Shown piece by piece: positions 17,937-27,044 of a DNA stretch of 46,134 bases. The translations under genes were made by a program, and so were the position numbers. Numbering within the stretch: the stretch's first letter is position 1; every line of letters starts with the position of its first letter. The stretch lies in contig UCOA01000186.1 in NCBI GenBank assembly GCA_900474095.1, positions 1 through 46,134 on the forward strand. The letters run 5' to 3'. The DNA comes from Hyphomicrobiales bacterium. GTDB taxonomy: Bacteria > Pseudomonadota > Alphaproteobacteria > Rhizobiales > Rhizobiaceae. Under the pieces are notes generated by a model. It was not told the DNA's origin. It worked only from the letters and a program-made list of their open reading frames with translations, and made no database searches.

Positions 17937-19973
17937 ATGGATCCGCGCTATTCAATACTTTTCGAGCCGCTGAAGATCGGGCCGGTCACCGCGCCAAACC
18001 GCTTCGTATCGATGCCGCATGCAATCGGCCACAGCTATTTGATGCCGAACGGAGCAATTGGCATTCGCGAAACCCGTGCCGAAGGTGGTTGGGGCATTGT
18101 TGCAATGCAGCTGAGCGAAATCGATCCCACCTCTGATCTCGCCGGTTTGCCATATGAGCGGCTTTGGGACGAGGGCGACGTTGCCGCGCATGCGCGATCT
18201 GTCGAGCGTATTCATGCCCATGGAGCGCTCGCCTCGATTGAGCTTGCGCATACGGGTATTCGTTCGCGGGGCATATCGACAGGATATCCGGCGATGGGGC
18301 CATCCGTCGTGCCTATCCTGAAGCCGGACATGCCCTTCATGGCAAAGGCTATGGACAAAGACGATATCCGTAATCTGCGACAGATGTACCGCGCGGCAAC
18401 GCGACGGGCAAAGGCCGCAGGTTATGATATCGTCTATGTCTATGCCTCGCACGAAGCCTCGATTTTGTGGCACTTCCTGTCTCCTGCATATAATTTTCGG
18501 ACTGACGAGTATGGCGGCAGTTTCGAAAACCGGCTGCGACTTTTCCGCGAGGTGCTGGAGGAAACCAAGGAGGAAGCGGGTGACGACATGGCGGTTGCGG
18601 TGCGCTTTGCCGTGCATGAGCTTTCCGGCCCGAAGCGTATCCTGAACAGCGGCGAGGGCAGGGATGTCATTGAGGCGCTCGCCGACCTACCTGACCTGTG
18701 GGATGTGAATGTCTCTTCCTGGAGCCGAGACAGCGGCACGGCTCGCTATGACGCCGAAGGTTTTCAGGAAGAGTTTACCAGCTTTGTGAAGCAGGTAACC
18801 GGCAAACCGGTTCTGGGCGTCGGGCGCTTCACCTCTCCGGATGCGATGGTCAGCCAGATCAGGCGTGGTGTCCTCGATCTCATCGGTGCAGCCCGTCCGT
18901 CTATTGCGGATCCATTCCTGCCTGCAAAAGTCCGTGAGGGCCGGATCGAAGACATCCGAGAGTGCATTGGCTGCAACATTTGCGTCGCGGTCGAGACGAT
19001 CGGGGTGGAACTGCGATGCACGCAAAATCCGACGATTTCCGAGGAATGGCGTCGCGGTTGGCACCCTGAGAAAATCCCTGCGGCCGGCAATGCAAAGACC
19101 GTACTGATCGTGGGCTCTGGACCTGCGGGTCTTGAGGCGGCGCTCGTTCTTGCCAAGGCCGGCCACGAGGTGACGGTGGCCGAACGCGCCGACGAGATGG
19201 GTGGCCGCTCGGCTCGCGAGGCCCGCATTAAAGGGCTCGCATCCTGGGGGCGGGTTAAGGACTATCGGCTGTATCAGCTTCAGCAGATGCCCAACGTCAA
19301 TCTCTATCCCGGTAGCGAGCTGGATGCCGGTGGCATTGCTGAGTTCGGGGCTGACCATGTCCTCCTCGCAACCGGTGCTCCATGGCGCGGCGATGGGGCT
19401 GGGCGAACGCGACTCACTCCAATACCTGGTTTCGCGGGTGCAGCTCTGACGCCCGACGATGTCATGGACGGGGCTGCCATAGCCCATTCAGTCGTCATCT
19501 ACGACGACGATCACTATTACATGGCCAATGCGCTGGCGGCGGATCTGGCTGCCAGGGGACACGCCGTGCACCTGGTAACTCCCATGCCATCGCTTTCGGC
19601 CTGGATGGGGCATACGCTCGAGCAATCCCGCATGCTGGCCGAGATGAAAGCCGCCGGTGTGCGTATGTATCCGAACAGCGTCGCAACCGGCTGGAGCGGG
19701 GAAGGGCTTGCTGTCAGCCGAGGTGACACGGGGGAGGCGCTACCGGCAATTGCGGGTGCGACGTTGGTCGCCGTGGGCACACGGCTGCCTGACACGCGTC
19801 TTGGCGAGGCGCTCACCGCACAAGGCTTGCCTTACCGGACCATCGGCGATGCAGAGTGTCCGGGCATCATTCAGGGCGCTGTTTATTCCGGCCATCGTCA
19901 TGCGCGCGAACTGCTAGGCACGGAGCCCGATGACCGCGTTTTCAAGCGCGAGCGCCCAACACTTTTTCTCTGA
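17937..19973 (+). CDS. Trimethylamine dehydrogenase-like FMN/4Fe-4S flavoenzyme (N-demethylase candidate)
   Basis: 678 aa from the ATG at 17937 (a GTG at 17934 would add one residue). The N-terminal old-yellow-enzyme barrel is followed by a CX2CX2CX11C iron-sulfur motif (C343, C346, C349, C361) and a C-terminal dinucleotide domain starting VLIVGSGPAGLEAALVL, the same order as trimethylamine dehydrogenase. Compared with that enzyme from memory, the proton-relay Tyr/His (VYASHE) and Asp (WSRD) and one bowl Trp remain. The Cys30 that links FMN covalently is A29, and Tyr60 is L59. Related proteins include StcD, the N-methylproline demethylase of stachydrine use. It probably demethylates a tertiary or secondary amine and hands electrons to the ETF encoded downstream. 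Confidence 0.85.
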   Translation: MDPRYSILFEPLKIGPVTAPNRFVSMPHAIGHSYLMPNGAIGIRETRAEGGWGIVAMQLSEIDPTSDLAGLPYERLWDEGDVAAHARSVERIHAHGALASIELAHTGIRSRGISTGYPAMGPSVVPILKPDMPFMAKAMDKDDIRNLRQMYRAATRRAKAAGYDIVYVYASHEASILWHFLSPAYNFRTDEYGGSFENRLRLFREVLEETKEEAGDDMAVAVRFAVHELSGPKRILNSGEGRDVIEALADLPDLWDVNVSSWSRDSGTARYDAEGFQEEFTSFVKQVTGKPVLGVGRFTSPDAMVSQIRRGVLDLIGAARPSIADPFLPAKVREGRIEDIRECIGCNICVAVETIGVELRCTQNPTISEEWRRGWHPEKIPAAGNAKTVLIVGSGPAGLEAALVLAKAGHEVTVAERADEMGGRSAREARIKGLASWGRVKDYRLYQLQQMPNVNLYPGSELDAGGIAEFGADHVLLATGAPWRGDGAGRTRLTPIPGFAGAALTPDDVMDGAAIAHSVVIYDDDHYYMANALAADLAARGHAVHLVTPMPSLSAWMGHTLEQSRMLAEMKAAGVRMYPNSVATGWSGEGLAVSRGDTGEALPAIAGATLVAVGTRLPDTRLGEALTAQGLPYRTIGDAECPGIIQGAVYSGHRHARELLGTEPDDRVFKRERPTLFL

Positions 19974-19993
19974 GATCGAAGGGATCGACAATC

Positions 19994-21106
19994 ATGACCG
20001 CAAAACGGACGCCGCTTTATCACGCCTTCAAGGCGCGCAATGCAGAGATGGCCGAGAAGGCCCATTTTCTCACCGCCAACGTCTTTACGGATGCGAAATC
20101 AGAACATGAGGCCGTGCGAAACGCGGCAGGCCTGTTCGAGATTTTTGGGCAGTTTCTTGTCGAAGTCGCAGGCGCAAAAGCCGAGACATTTCTGAACGAG
20201 ACGTTCGTGGCGGATATGTCAAAGGTCGCTCCGGGAAGGGGCATCTATGGCGGCATCCTGAACGAAAATGGCGGCTTCATCGACGATGTTATCACCTATC
20301 GTCCTGCGCCGGACACGTTCTGGGTCGTTCCTGCGCCCCATCGTGTCGAAAAGGTCGAAGCCTACCTCAAGGAGTGCGGAAAGCCTTACGGCGTGCACGT
20401 CGTTTCGCTCGGATATCGATACGTGTCGCTTTCCCTTCAGGGGCCGCAGTCACGTGCCTGCCTGGAGCGCGTTACGAGTGAGGATGTTTCCGGCCAAGCG
20501 CTTCCTGGTTTCGGCATGGTGAAGACAACGGTAGCCGGCGTGGACGACGTCATCGTCACGCGAACGGGTTTCACCGGCGAACTTGGCTACGAGCTCTGGG
20601 TGCCGACCGAGCACATCGAGAGTTTCTATGACGCCCTCCTGGAAGCTGGCAAGCCGCTCGGGCTCGTGCCGTGCGGGGCCGGGTCGATGGGCTCGCTTCG
20701 TATCGAGAAGCGTTATCCGATCTGGGGCCGGGATATCAGTGAGGACACGACACCCGTTGAAGCGGGATTGGGTTGGACCGTAAAACCGAAGGACGCATCC
20801 TATCCTGGCAAGGCGGTTGTCGAACGACAGAAGCAGGACGGAGTGGAGCGCATGCTCGTTCTTCTCGAACTTCCTGTCGGTTCTGTTCTTCCCGCCATTG
20901 GAACGGTGGTGAAGCTCGGTGGTGACGCCATCGGAAAAGTCACCTCGGCTGCGCATGGACACACTGTCGGGCACGGACTTGCCTTGGCTTACGTCCAGAT
21001 CGCCTACGCAGGCGACGGACAAGTTCTCACACTGGAAGATGGGACAGGTGTCACGGTTCGCAGGACCGCCGTCTACGACCCAAAGTCCGTCCGTTCGCGT
21101 GCTTGA
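19994..21106 (+). CDS. Free-standing GcvT-like folate-dependent methyl/aminomethyl transferase
   Basis: 370 aa, AAGGG before the start. It resembles glycine-cleavage T protein: AAGLFEIFGQFLVEV, GRGIYGGILNENGGFIDDVI (D97/D98, the acidic pair near the folate site), SLQGPQSRACLERV, RTGFTGELGYELWVP and LRIEKRYPIWGRDI. No gcvH or gcvP gene is nearby, so it is not part of a glycine cleavage system here. More likely it moves a methyl or methylene group from the pathway substrate, or from the TMADH-like enzyme, onto tetrahydrofolate. DmdA (DMSP demethylase) and LigM/DesA (aryl O-demethylases) are related folds, so an S- or O-methyl substrate cannot be excluded. Confidence 0.85.
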   Translation: MTAKRTPLYHAFKARNAEMAEKAHFLTANVFTDAKSEHEAVRNAAGLFEIFGQFLVEVAGAKAETFLNETFVADMSKVAPGRGIYGGILNENGGFIDDVITYRPAPDTFWVVPAPHRVEKVEAYLKECGKPYGVHVVSLGYRYVSLSLQGPQSRACLERVTSEDVSGQALPGFGMVKTTVAGVDDVIVTRTGFTGELGYELWVPTEHIESFYDALLEAGKPLGLVPCGAGSMGSLRIEKRYPIWGRDISEDTTPVEAGLGWTVKPKDASYPGKAVVERQKQDGVERMLVLLELPVGSVLPAIGTVVKLGGDAIGKVTSAAHGHTVGHGLALAYVQIAYAGDGQVLTLEDGTGVTVRRTAVYDPKSVRSRA

Positions 21107-21121
21107 GCAGGAGGATCGTTC

Positions 21122-21871
21122 ATGAAAGTTCTGGTCACAGTCAAGCGGGTCGTCGATTACAACGTGAAGATCCGCGTCAAGCCGGATGGTTCGGGCGTCG
21201 AGCTTGCCAACGTCAAGATGTCTATGAACCCGTTCGACGAAATTTCGGTCGAAGAAGCCCTGCGCCTGAAGGAAGCCGGCAAGGTCGAGGAAGTGGTCGT
21301 CGTTTCCGTCGGTCCGGCCAAGGCGGAAGAAACGCTCAGGACGGCGCTCGCCATGGGTGCCGACCGGGCGATCCTGGTCGAGACCGATGACGCCGTCGAA
21401 CCCTTGGCCGTGGCCAAGATCATCAAGGGCGTCGCCGAGGCTGAGCAGCCAGGCCTGATCATCGTCGGCAAGCAGGCGATCGACGACGACAGCAACCAGA
21501 CCGGCCAGATGCTGTCGGCGCTGCTCGGCTGGGCCCAGGGCACCTTTGCCTCCAAGGTCGAGATCGGCGACGGCAAGGCGCAAGTCACCCGCGAAGTCGA
21601 CGGCGGCCTGCAGACCATCGAGATCAAGCTGCCGGCGGTGGTCACCACGGATCTTCGCCTGAACGAGCCGCGCTACGCCTCGCTGCCGAACATCATGAAG
21701 GCCAAGAAGAAGCCGCTCGACAAGAAGACTCCCGCCGATTTCGGCGTCGACACGACGCCGCGCCTTAAAGTTCTGAAAACCGAGGAACCGGGTGGCCGCA
21801 AGGCGGGGATCAAGGTGAAGTCCGTCGCCGAGCTTGTCGACAAGCTGAAAAACGAAGCCGGCGTTCTGTAA
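21122..21871 (+). CDS. etfB: Electron transfer flavoprotein beta subunit
   Basis: 249 aa, normal length. The start is preceded by GGAGG. Family motifs: [57 protein letters not shown] and the signature [22 protein letters not shown]. With EtfA it carries electrons from flavin dehydrogenases to ETF-QO. It follows two ETF-type donors (DMGDH-like and TMADH-like) in the same operon, so it is probably a dedicated copy. By eye it is richer in G/C at third codon positions than the genes before it, which suggests descent from a chromosomal housekeeping copy; not calculated. Confidence 0.96.
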   Translation: MKVLVTVKRVVDYNVKIRVKPDGSGVELANVKMSMNPFDEISVEEALRLKEAGKVEEVVVVSVGPAKAEETLRTALAMGADRAILVETDDAVEPLAVAKIIKGVAEAEQPGLIIVGKQAIDDDSNQTGQMLSALLGWAQGTFASKVEIGDGKAQVTREVDGGLQTIEIKLPAVVTTDLRLNEPRYASLPNIMKAKKKPLDKKTPADFGVDTTPRLKVLKTEEPGGRKAGIKVKSVAELVDKLKNEAGVL

Positions 21872-21895
21872 GGTTCAGGAAAGGAATATACGATC

Positions 21896-22825
21896 ATGAC
21901 CATTCTTCTTCTGGCTGACCACGACAATGCAACGCTTTCGGACCAGACGGCCAAGACGCTGACCGCAGCCGCAAAGATCGGTGGCGACGTGCATGTGCTG
22001 GTCGCCGGCAAGGGCGCAGAGGCCGCAGCCGACGCAGCCGCCAAGCTGTCGGGCGTCGCCAAGGTGCTACTGGCCGATAGCGACGATCTGGCCAACAATC
22101 TGGCCGAGCCGCTGGCAGCCCTGATCGTCTCGCTGGCGCCGGCCTATGACACCATCATCACGGCGGCGACCTCCGTCGGCAAGAACGTCGCACCGCGCGT
22201 CGCGGCCCTGCTCGACGTGGCGCAGATCTCGGAAATCACCGAGGTCGTCTCGGCCGACACCTTCAAGCGGCCGATCTATGCCGGCAATGCCATCCAGACC
22301 GTCCAGTCGGGAGATGCCAAGAAGGTCATCACCGTGCGCACGGCCAGCTTCGCCTCGAACGGTGACGGCGGTTCGGCTGCGGTTGAAGCCATCGCGGCTG
22401 CCGCCAATCCCGGCCTGTCCTCCTTCGTTGGCGATGCTTTGTCCTCGTCGGACCGTCCGGAACTGACCTCGGCAAAGATCATCATCTCGGGTGGCCGCGC
22501 ACTCGGCTCGTCGGAAAAGTTCCAGGAGGTCATCCTTCCTGTTGCCGATAAGCTCGGCGCGGCCGTCGGCGCATCGCGCGCCGCTGTCGACGCCGGTTAT
22601 GCACCCAATGACTGGCAGGTCGGCCAGACCGGCAAGGTCGTCGCTCCGCAGCTCTACATCGCCTGCGGCATTTCCGGTGCCATCCAGCACCTCGCCGGCA
22701 TGAAGGACTCGAAGATCATCGTCGCCATCAACAAGGACGAGGAAGCCCCGATCTTCCAGGTCGCAGACTACGGTCTCGTGGCTGATCTCTTTGAGGCACT
22801 ACCTGATCTTGAGCAGGCCATCTAA
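21896..22825 (+). CDS. etfA: Electron transfer flavoprotein alpha subunit
   Basis: 309 aa. It starts after AAGGA, 24 bases behind etfB. The N-terminal domain is alanine-rich ([20 protein letters not shown]). The C-terminal FAD domain has the family signature: [16 protein letters not shown], then [26 protein letters not shown] and [20 protein letters not shown]. It binds the FAD that shuttles electrons to ETF-QO at the inner membrane. Together with etfB and the later ETF-QO gene, the cluster holds the full route from amine oxidation to ubiquinone. Confidence 0.96.
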   Translation: MTILLLADHDNATLSDQTAKTLTAAAKIGGDVHVLVAGKGAEAAADAAAKLSGVAKVLLADSDDLANNLAEPLAALIVSLAPAYDTIITAATSVGKNVAPRVAALLDVAQISEITEVVSADTFKRPIYAGNAIQTVQSGDAKKVITVRTASFASNGDGGSAAVEAIAAAANPGLSSFVGDALSSSDRPELTSAKIIISGGRALGSSEKFQEVILPVADKLGAAVGASRAAVDAGYAPNDWQVGQTGKVVAPQLYIACGISGAIQHLAGMKDSKIIVAINKDEEAPIFQVADYGLVADLFEALPDLEQAI

Positions 22826-22840
22826 TCAACACAACATCAA

Positions 22841-23737
22841 ATGGACCTGAAAATGAACACGTACATCCTCAACGTATCATGCGTATCCACCCGCGGAATT
22901 GTGGCCGCTATTACCGGGTTGCTGGCGGACAAAGGCTGCAACATCGTTGACTCCTCGCAGTTCGACGATCTCAACACGGGTATGTTCTTTATGAGACTTA
23001 CCTTCACCAGTGAACAAGGTGTAAGTATCCAGGAGATCACAGAGGCTTTTGAGCCCGTCCAAAAGAAGTTTGGCATGATCAGCGACTTCCATAGCGGCGA
23101 CACAAAAATGAAGGTGTTGCTGATGGTGTCGCGTTTCGGCCATTGCCTCAACGATCTGCTCTACCGCTGGAAGATCGGCGCGCTGCCGATCGAGATCGTC
23201 GGCGTCGTCTCCAATCATTTCGACTACCAGAAGGTCGTCGTGAACCACGACATCCCCTTCCACCATATCCCGGTGACTAAGGCCAACAAGCCGCAGGCGG
23301 AAGCCCGTATCATAGACGTGGTTGAGCAGACCGGCACCGAACTCATTGTGCTCGCTCGCTACATGCAGATCCTGTCTGATCAGATGTGCCAGAAGATGTC
23401 CGGCAAGATTATCAACATCCATCATTCCTTCTTGCCGAGCTTCAAGGGCGCTAACCCCTACAAGCAGGCCTTCGAGCGCGGTGTGAAGCTGATTGGAGCG
23501 ACGGCGCATTACGTTACGGCCGATCTTGACGAAGGACCGATCATTGAACAGGACGTCGCCCGCATCACTCATGCGCAGTCAGCCGAGGATTATATCTCGA
23601 TTGGTCGTGATGTCGAAAGCCAGGTGCTGGCCCGCGCCATCCACGCGCACATCCATCACCGCACCTTCATCAACGGGAACCGCACGGTCGTATTCCCGGC
23701 GAGCCCAGGCTCCTACGTTTCGGAACGGATGGGCTGA
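22841..23737 (+). CDS. purU: Formyltetrahydrofolate deformylase
   Basis: 298 aa. An N-terminal ACT-type domain (ILNVSCVSTRGIVAAITGLL) is followed by a formyl-transferase domain with the catalytic set: Asn and His in IINIHHSFLPSF, His in GATAHYV and Asp in LDEGPIIEQD. It hydrolyses 10-formyl-THF to formate and THF. The start may be the ATG at 22841 or at 22853; neither has a strong ribosome binding site, and MNTYILN at 22853 matches the usual beginning. Beside folD and demethylases, its likely role is to release the C1 unit as formate and return THF to the demethylases, rather than purine synthesis. Confidence 0.95.
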   Translation: MDLKMNTYILNVSCVSTRGIVAAITGLLADKGCNIVDSSQFDDLNTGMFFMRLTFTSEQGVSIQEITEAFEPVQKKFGMISDFHSGDTKMKVLLMVSRFGHCLNDLLYRWKIGALPIEIVGVVSNHFDYQKVVVNHDIPFHHIPVTKANKPQAEARIIDVVEQTGTELIVLARYMQILSDQMCQKMSGKIINIHHSFLPSFKGANPYKQAFERGVKLIGATAHYVTADLDEGPIIEQDVARITHAQSAEDYISIGRDVESQVLARAIHAHIHHRTFINGNRTVVFPASPGSYVSERMG

Positions 23738-23740
23738 CCG

Positions 23741-24643
23741 ATGGGGAATATTATCGACGGCAAGCAGATTGCTGGGTCTGTGATTGACTCGGTGAAGACC
23801 TCCACTGAGGTCCTGGAGAAGGAGGCGGGCGTCACACCTGGTCTTGCCGTTGTGATTGTCGGCAATGATCCAGCGAGCCGCGCCTATGTTGCGTCCAAAA
23901 GCAAGATGGCGAAGGAGTGCGGCTTCCTTTCCGTTCAGCACACGCTACCGGAAGAGACGACGCAAGAAGAGCTTGCGCGTCTGATCGAGACACTGAATGG
24001 CGATGAAGCGATCCACGGCATCCTTGTGCAACTGCCGCTGCCTAAGCATCTCAGCTCCGAGCCAGTCATTCAGTCGATCAGCCCGGAGAAGGATGTCGAT
24101 GGCTTGCATGTTGTCAACGCCGGCAAGGTCGCGACGGGCGATCTGGATGGCGGGCTCCTCTCCTGCACGCCCGCTGGCGCGATGGTGTTCGTTCGCCGTG
24201 TCCACGGTCAAGACCTCTCAGGCCTCAACGCGGTCGTGATCGGCCGGTCCAACCTTTTCGGTAAACCAATGTCGGCCCTGCTGCTCGCCGCCAATGCCAC
24301 GGTCACGACGGCGCATTCACGCACGAAAGACCTCGCCAGTGTCTGCCGAAACGCGGATATCCTTGTTGCCGCAGTAGGCCGTGCGGAGATGGTAAAGGCC
24401 GACTGGGTAAAGCCCGGCGCGACAGTCATCGATGTTGGCATCAACCGCGTTGATGCTCCGGAAAAGGGTGAGGGTAAGTCCCGCCTCGTCGGTGACGTCG
24501 CATTCGATGAATGCGCCAAGGTCGCCAGTGCCATCACCCCTGTTCCCGGTGGCGTCGGTCCGATGACAATCGCCATGTTGATGGCAAACACCGTTATCGC
24601 CGCCCACCGTAAGGCCGGCAAGACGCCACCAAAATTCTCGTAG
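23741..24643 (+). CDS. folD: Methylene-THF dehydrogenase / methenyl-THF cyclohydrolase
   Basis: 300 aa. It carries both FolD signatures: [15 protein letters not shown], with the catalytic Tyr and Lys, and [11 protein letters not shown] plus [10 protein letters not shown] in the folate site. The NADP site has [18 protein letters not shown], and the C-terminus has [15 protein letters not shown]. It oxidises 5,10-methylene-THF to 10-formyl-THF, exactly the step between the demethylases and PurU. It starts four bases after purU, so the two are co-transcribed. This is probably an extra, pathway-specific copy besides a chromosomal one; that is inferred. Confidence 0.96.
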   Translation: MGNIIDGKQIAGSVIDSVKTSTEVLEKEAGVTPGLAVVIVGNDPASRAYVASKSKMAKECGFLSVQHTLPEETTQEELARLIETLNGDEAIHGILVQLPLPKHLSSEPVIQSISPEKDVDGLHVVNAGKVATGDLDGGLLSCTPAGAMVFVRRVHGQDLSGLNAVVIGRSNLFGKPMSALLLAANATVTTAHSRTKDLASVCRNADILVAAVGRAEMVKADWVKPGATVIDVGINRVDAPEKGEGKSRLVGDVAFDECAKVASAITPVPGGVGPMTIAMLMANTVIAAHRKAGKTPPKFS

Positions 24644-24662
24644 GTAATGAGGCCCGTGCTAA

Positions 24663-26315
24663 ATGAGAGAGATGCCCGAGCGCGAATCGATGGAATTCGA
24701 CGTGGTGATCGTCGGCGCCGGTCCGGCGGGTCTGGCAGCAGCCATCCGTCTGAAGCAGGTCAATCCGGAGCTGTCCGTCGTCGTGCTGGAAAAAGGCGCC
24801 GAAGTCGGCGCGCATATTCTGTCCGGCGCTGTGGTCGACCCTATTGGCATTGACCGACTTTTGCCGGGCTGGCGCGAGGAGACGGATCATCCCTTCAAGA
24901 CGCTGGTGACCGACGACCAGTTCCTGCTGCTCGGTCCGGCCGGCTCCCTGCGTCTCCCCAATGCCGCCATGCCGGGCCTGATGAGCAATCACGGCAATTA
25001 CATCGTTTCGCTCGGCAATGTCTGTCGGTGGCTGGCCACCAAGGCGGAGGAACTTGGCGTCGAGATCTACCCCGGCTTTGCCGCGACTGAAGTTCTCTAC
25101 AACGAGGCCGGTTCGGTCATCGGCGTGGCCACCGGCGACATGGGCATCGAGAAGAACGGCGAGCCCGGCCCGAGCTTTGCCCGCGGCATGGAGCTTCTCG
25201 GCAAGTACACGCTGATCGGCGAGGGCGTGCGCGGCTCGCTCGCCAAGCAGCTGATCGCGAAGTACGATCTCCAGAAGGATCGCGAACCGCAAAAATTCGG
25301 CATCGGCATCAAGGAACTCTGGCAGGTCAAGCCCGAGAACCACAAACAGGGCCTCGTCCAGCATTCGTTCGGCTGGCCGCTCGGCATGAAGACCGGCGGT
25401 GGCTCGTTCCTTTATCACCTCGAAGACAACACCGTCGCCGTCGGCTTCGTGGTTCACCTGAACTACAAGAATCCCTATCTGTACCCATTCGAGGAGTTTC
25501 AGCGCTTCAAGACGCATCCGGCCATTCGTGGCACGTTCGAGGGCGGCAAGCGGATCTCCTATGGCGCCCGCGCCATCACCGAAGGCGGCTGGCAGTCTGT
25601 GCCGAAGCTGACCTTCCCCGGCGGCGCGCTGATTGGCTGTTCGGCCGGCTTCGTCAACGTGCCGCGCATCAAGGGCAGCCACAATGCGGTGCTGTCGGGG
25701 ATGCTGGCGGCCGACAAGCTGGCGGAAGCGATCGCCAGCGGTCGCGCCCATGACGAGGTGATCGAGATCGAAAACAGCTGGCGCGCCTCCGACATCGGCA
25801 AGGACCTGAAGCGGGTGCGCAACGTCAAGCCGCTGTGGTCGAAGTTCGGCACGGCGCTGGGCGTGGCGCTGGGCGGTCTCGACATGTGGATCAACCAGAT
25901 CTTCGGCAGCTCGCCGTTCACGCTCAAGCACGGCAAGACCGACGCCGCTTCGCTGGAGCCTGCGGCCAAGCACAAGAAGATCGACTATCCCAAGCCCGAC
26001 GGCGTGCTGACCTTCGACCGCCTGTCGTCGGTCTTCCTGTCCAACACCAATCATGAGGAGGACCAGCCGGTCCATCTGAAGGTGAAGGACATGGACCTGC
26101 AGAAACGGTCCGAGCACGATATCTATGCCGGCCCGTCGTCGCGCTACTGTCCGGCGGGCGTCTACGAATGGGTGGAAAAGGATGGCAGGCAAGTCTTCGT
26201 CATCAACGCCCAGAACTGCGTCCACTGCAAGACCTGTGACATCAAGGACCCCAACCAGAACATCACCTGGGCTCCGCCGCAGGGTGGCGAAGGGCCGGTT
26301 TACTCGGAGATGTAG
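24663..26315 (+). CDS. Electron transfer flavoprotein-ubiquinone oxidoreductase
   Basis: 550 aa, the typical length. The N-terminal FAD motif is VVIVGAGPAGLAAAIRLKQ. The middle has LSGAVVDPIGIDRLLPGW and the membrane-associated ubiquinone region. The C-terminal 4Fe-4S domain has CPAGVYEW and QNCVHCKTCDIKDPNQNITW. The enzyme passes electrons from ETF to ubiquinone at the inner membrane. An ATG at 24672 is an alternative start. By eye it is G/C-rich at third positions like etfBA and unlike the gene after it. Its presence makes the cluster independent of the host's own ETF chain. Confidence 0.96.
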   Translation: MREMPERESMEFDVVIVGAGPAGLAAAIRLKQVNPELSVVVLEKGAEVGAHILSGAVVDPIGIDRLLPGWREETDHPFKTLVTDDQFLLLGPAGSLRLPNAAMPGLMSNHGNYIVSLGNVCRWLATKAEELGVEIYPGFAATEVLYNEAGSVIGVATGDMGIEKNGEPGPSFARGMELLGKYTLIGEGVRGSLAKQLIAKYDLQKDREPQKFGIGIKELWQVKPENHKQGLVQHSFGWPLGMKTGGGSFLYHLEDNTVAVGFVVHLNYKNPYLYPFEEFQRFKTHPAIRGTFEGGKRISYGARAITEGGWQSVPKLTFPGGALIGCSAGFVNVPRIKGSHNAVLSGMLAADKLAEAIASGRAHDEVIEIENSWRASDIGKDLKRVRNVKPLWSKFGTALGVALGGLDMWINQIFGSSPFTLKHGKTDAASLEPAAKHKKIDYPKPDGVLTFDRLSSVFLSNTNHEEDQPVHLKVKDMDLQKRSEHDIYAGPSSRYCPAGVYEWVEKDGRQVFVINAQNCVHCKTCDIKDPNQNITWAPPQGGEGPVYSEM

Positions 26316-26320
26316 GGACG

Positions 26321-26797
26321 ATGAAAATTGAAGAATATATCGAGAAGCTGCGAGAGGCTCATTTTGGGGAACTCGTCGGTGAAATATTGTTTAGAGAGAT
26401 GGCAATTCTCTTCCCCGATAAGGCACAAGATTTTCAGACGCTCTCAATAGTAGAGCAACTCGTCGGAAATGCCCTTGGTGAACTCCTGGAGCGATACCAA
26501 GTGCAACCGGTGGAGAATGCGCGTGTTATTGAACTTACCAGGCACCTTCTCGCAGACATACAGCCGGACGATTGGAACGGCTGGCTACATCAGTTTCGCG
26601 AAGTTCTAAAACCATTTGCGCAGGAATTTGACGACCTGTACATTCACGGCCCGTCATCAGATTTAGTGCAATTGCGTTTAGTGCGCGATCACGAGCGCAT
26701 GTTGTTGTACTACGTTGATCTTGAGATCGCCGGACACGACGGCGTATCTGTCATTCAGTCCTTCCTGGAAAGCTTCAATTATCGAGGCGAAAAATAG
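26321..26797 (+). CDS. Unrecognised helical protein downstream of ETF-QO
   Basis: 158 aa; not recognised. It starts six bases after the ETF-QO stop with AGGGA upstream, so it is probably in the same operon. No signal peptide or membrane segment is visible. Prediction by eye gives several amphipathic helices; the last stretch has VRDHERMLLYYVDLEIAGHDG, which faintly recalls E/H patterns of ferritin-like helical bundles, but this is weak. Its G+C content is visibly lower than that of the genes before it. It may be a late addition to the operon, or a small accessory protein of the demethylation system. Confidence 0.7.
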   Translation: MKIEEYIEKLREAHFGELVGEILFREMAILFPDKAQDFQTLSIVEQLVGNALGELLERYQVQPVENARVIELTRHLLADIQPDDWNGWLHQFREVLKPFAQEFDDLYIHGPSSDLVQLRLVRDHERMLLYYVDLEIAGHDGVSVIQSFLESFNYRGEK

Positions 26798-27044
26798 TTC
26801 CATAAATCGCCTTATCTGATTTTTGCTAAAGCATTGATAAATTTGATAACGAGTGTCGAAACCGTCCCTCTCTCCTGTTCCCAAAAAATACTGTCGCGGA
26901 GTCAAGGTTGGCAGTAAAGTCGCCCGCATCAAGTGGTACGATGCGTTGGCTTTAAGCGTTCGCTCCACCCTGCCTATCGCGGTCATTTTGCTGTGCTATC
27001 GGCCTACTTTCGCTTTCTAGCGATGTGATCCACACGCAAATGTC

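Noticed and set aside
19994-21106. Naming the free GcvT-like protein as glycine-cleavage T protein or DmdA
   Set aside because: No gcvH/gcvP nearby, and there is no evidence in the sequence for dimethylsulfoniopropionate as substrate; a neutral name is safer.
24594-26225. Long open frame of 543 codons on the minus strand, antisense to ETF-QO
   Set aside because: It mirrors a highly conserved gene with strong third-position G/C bias, has no recognisable domain and is a typical shadow frame.
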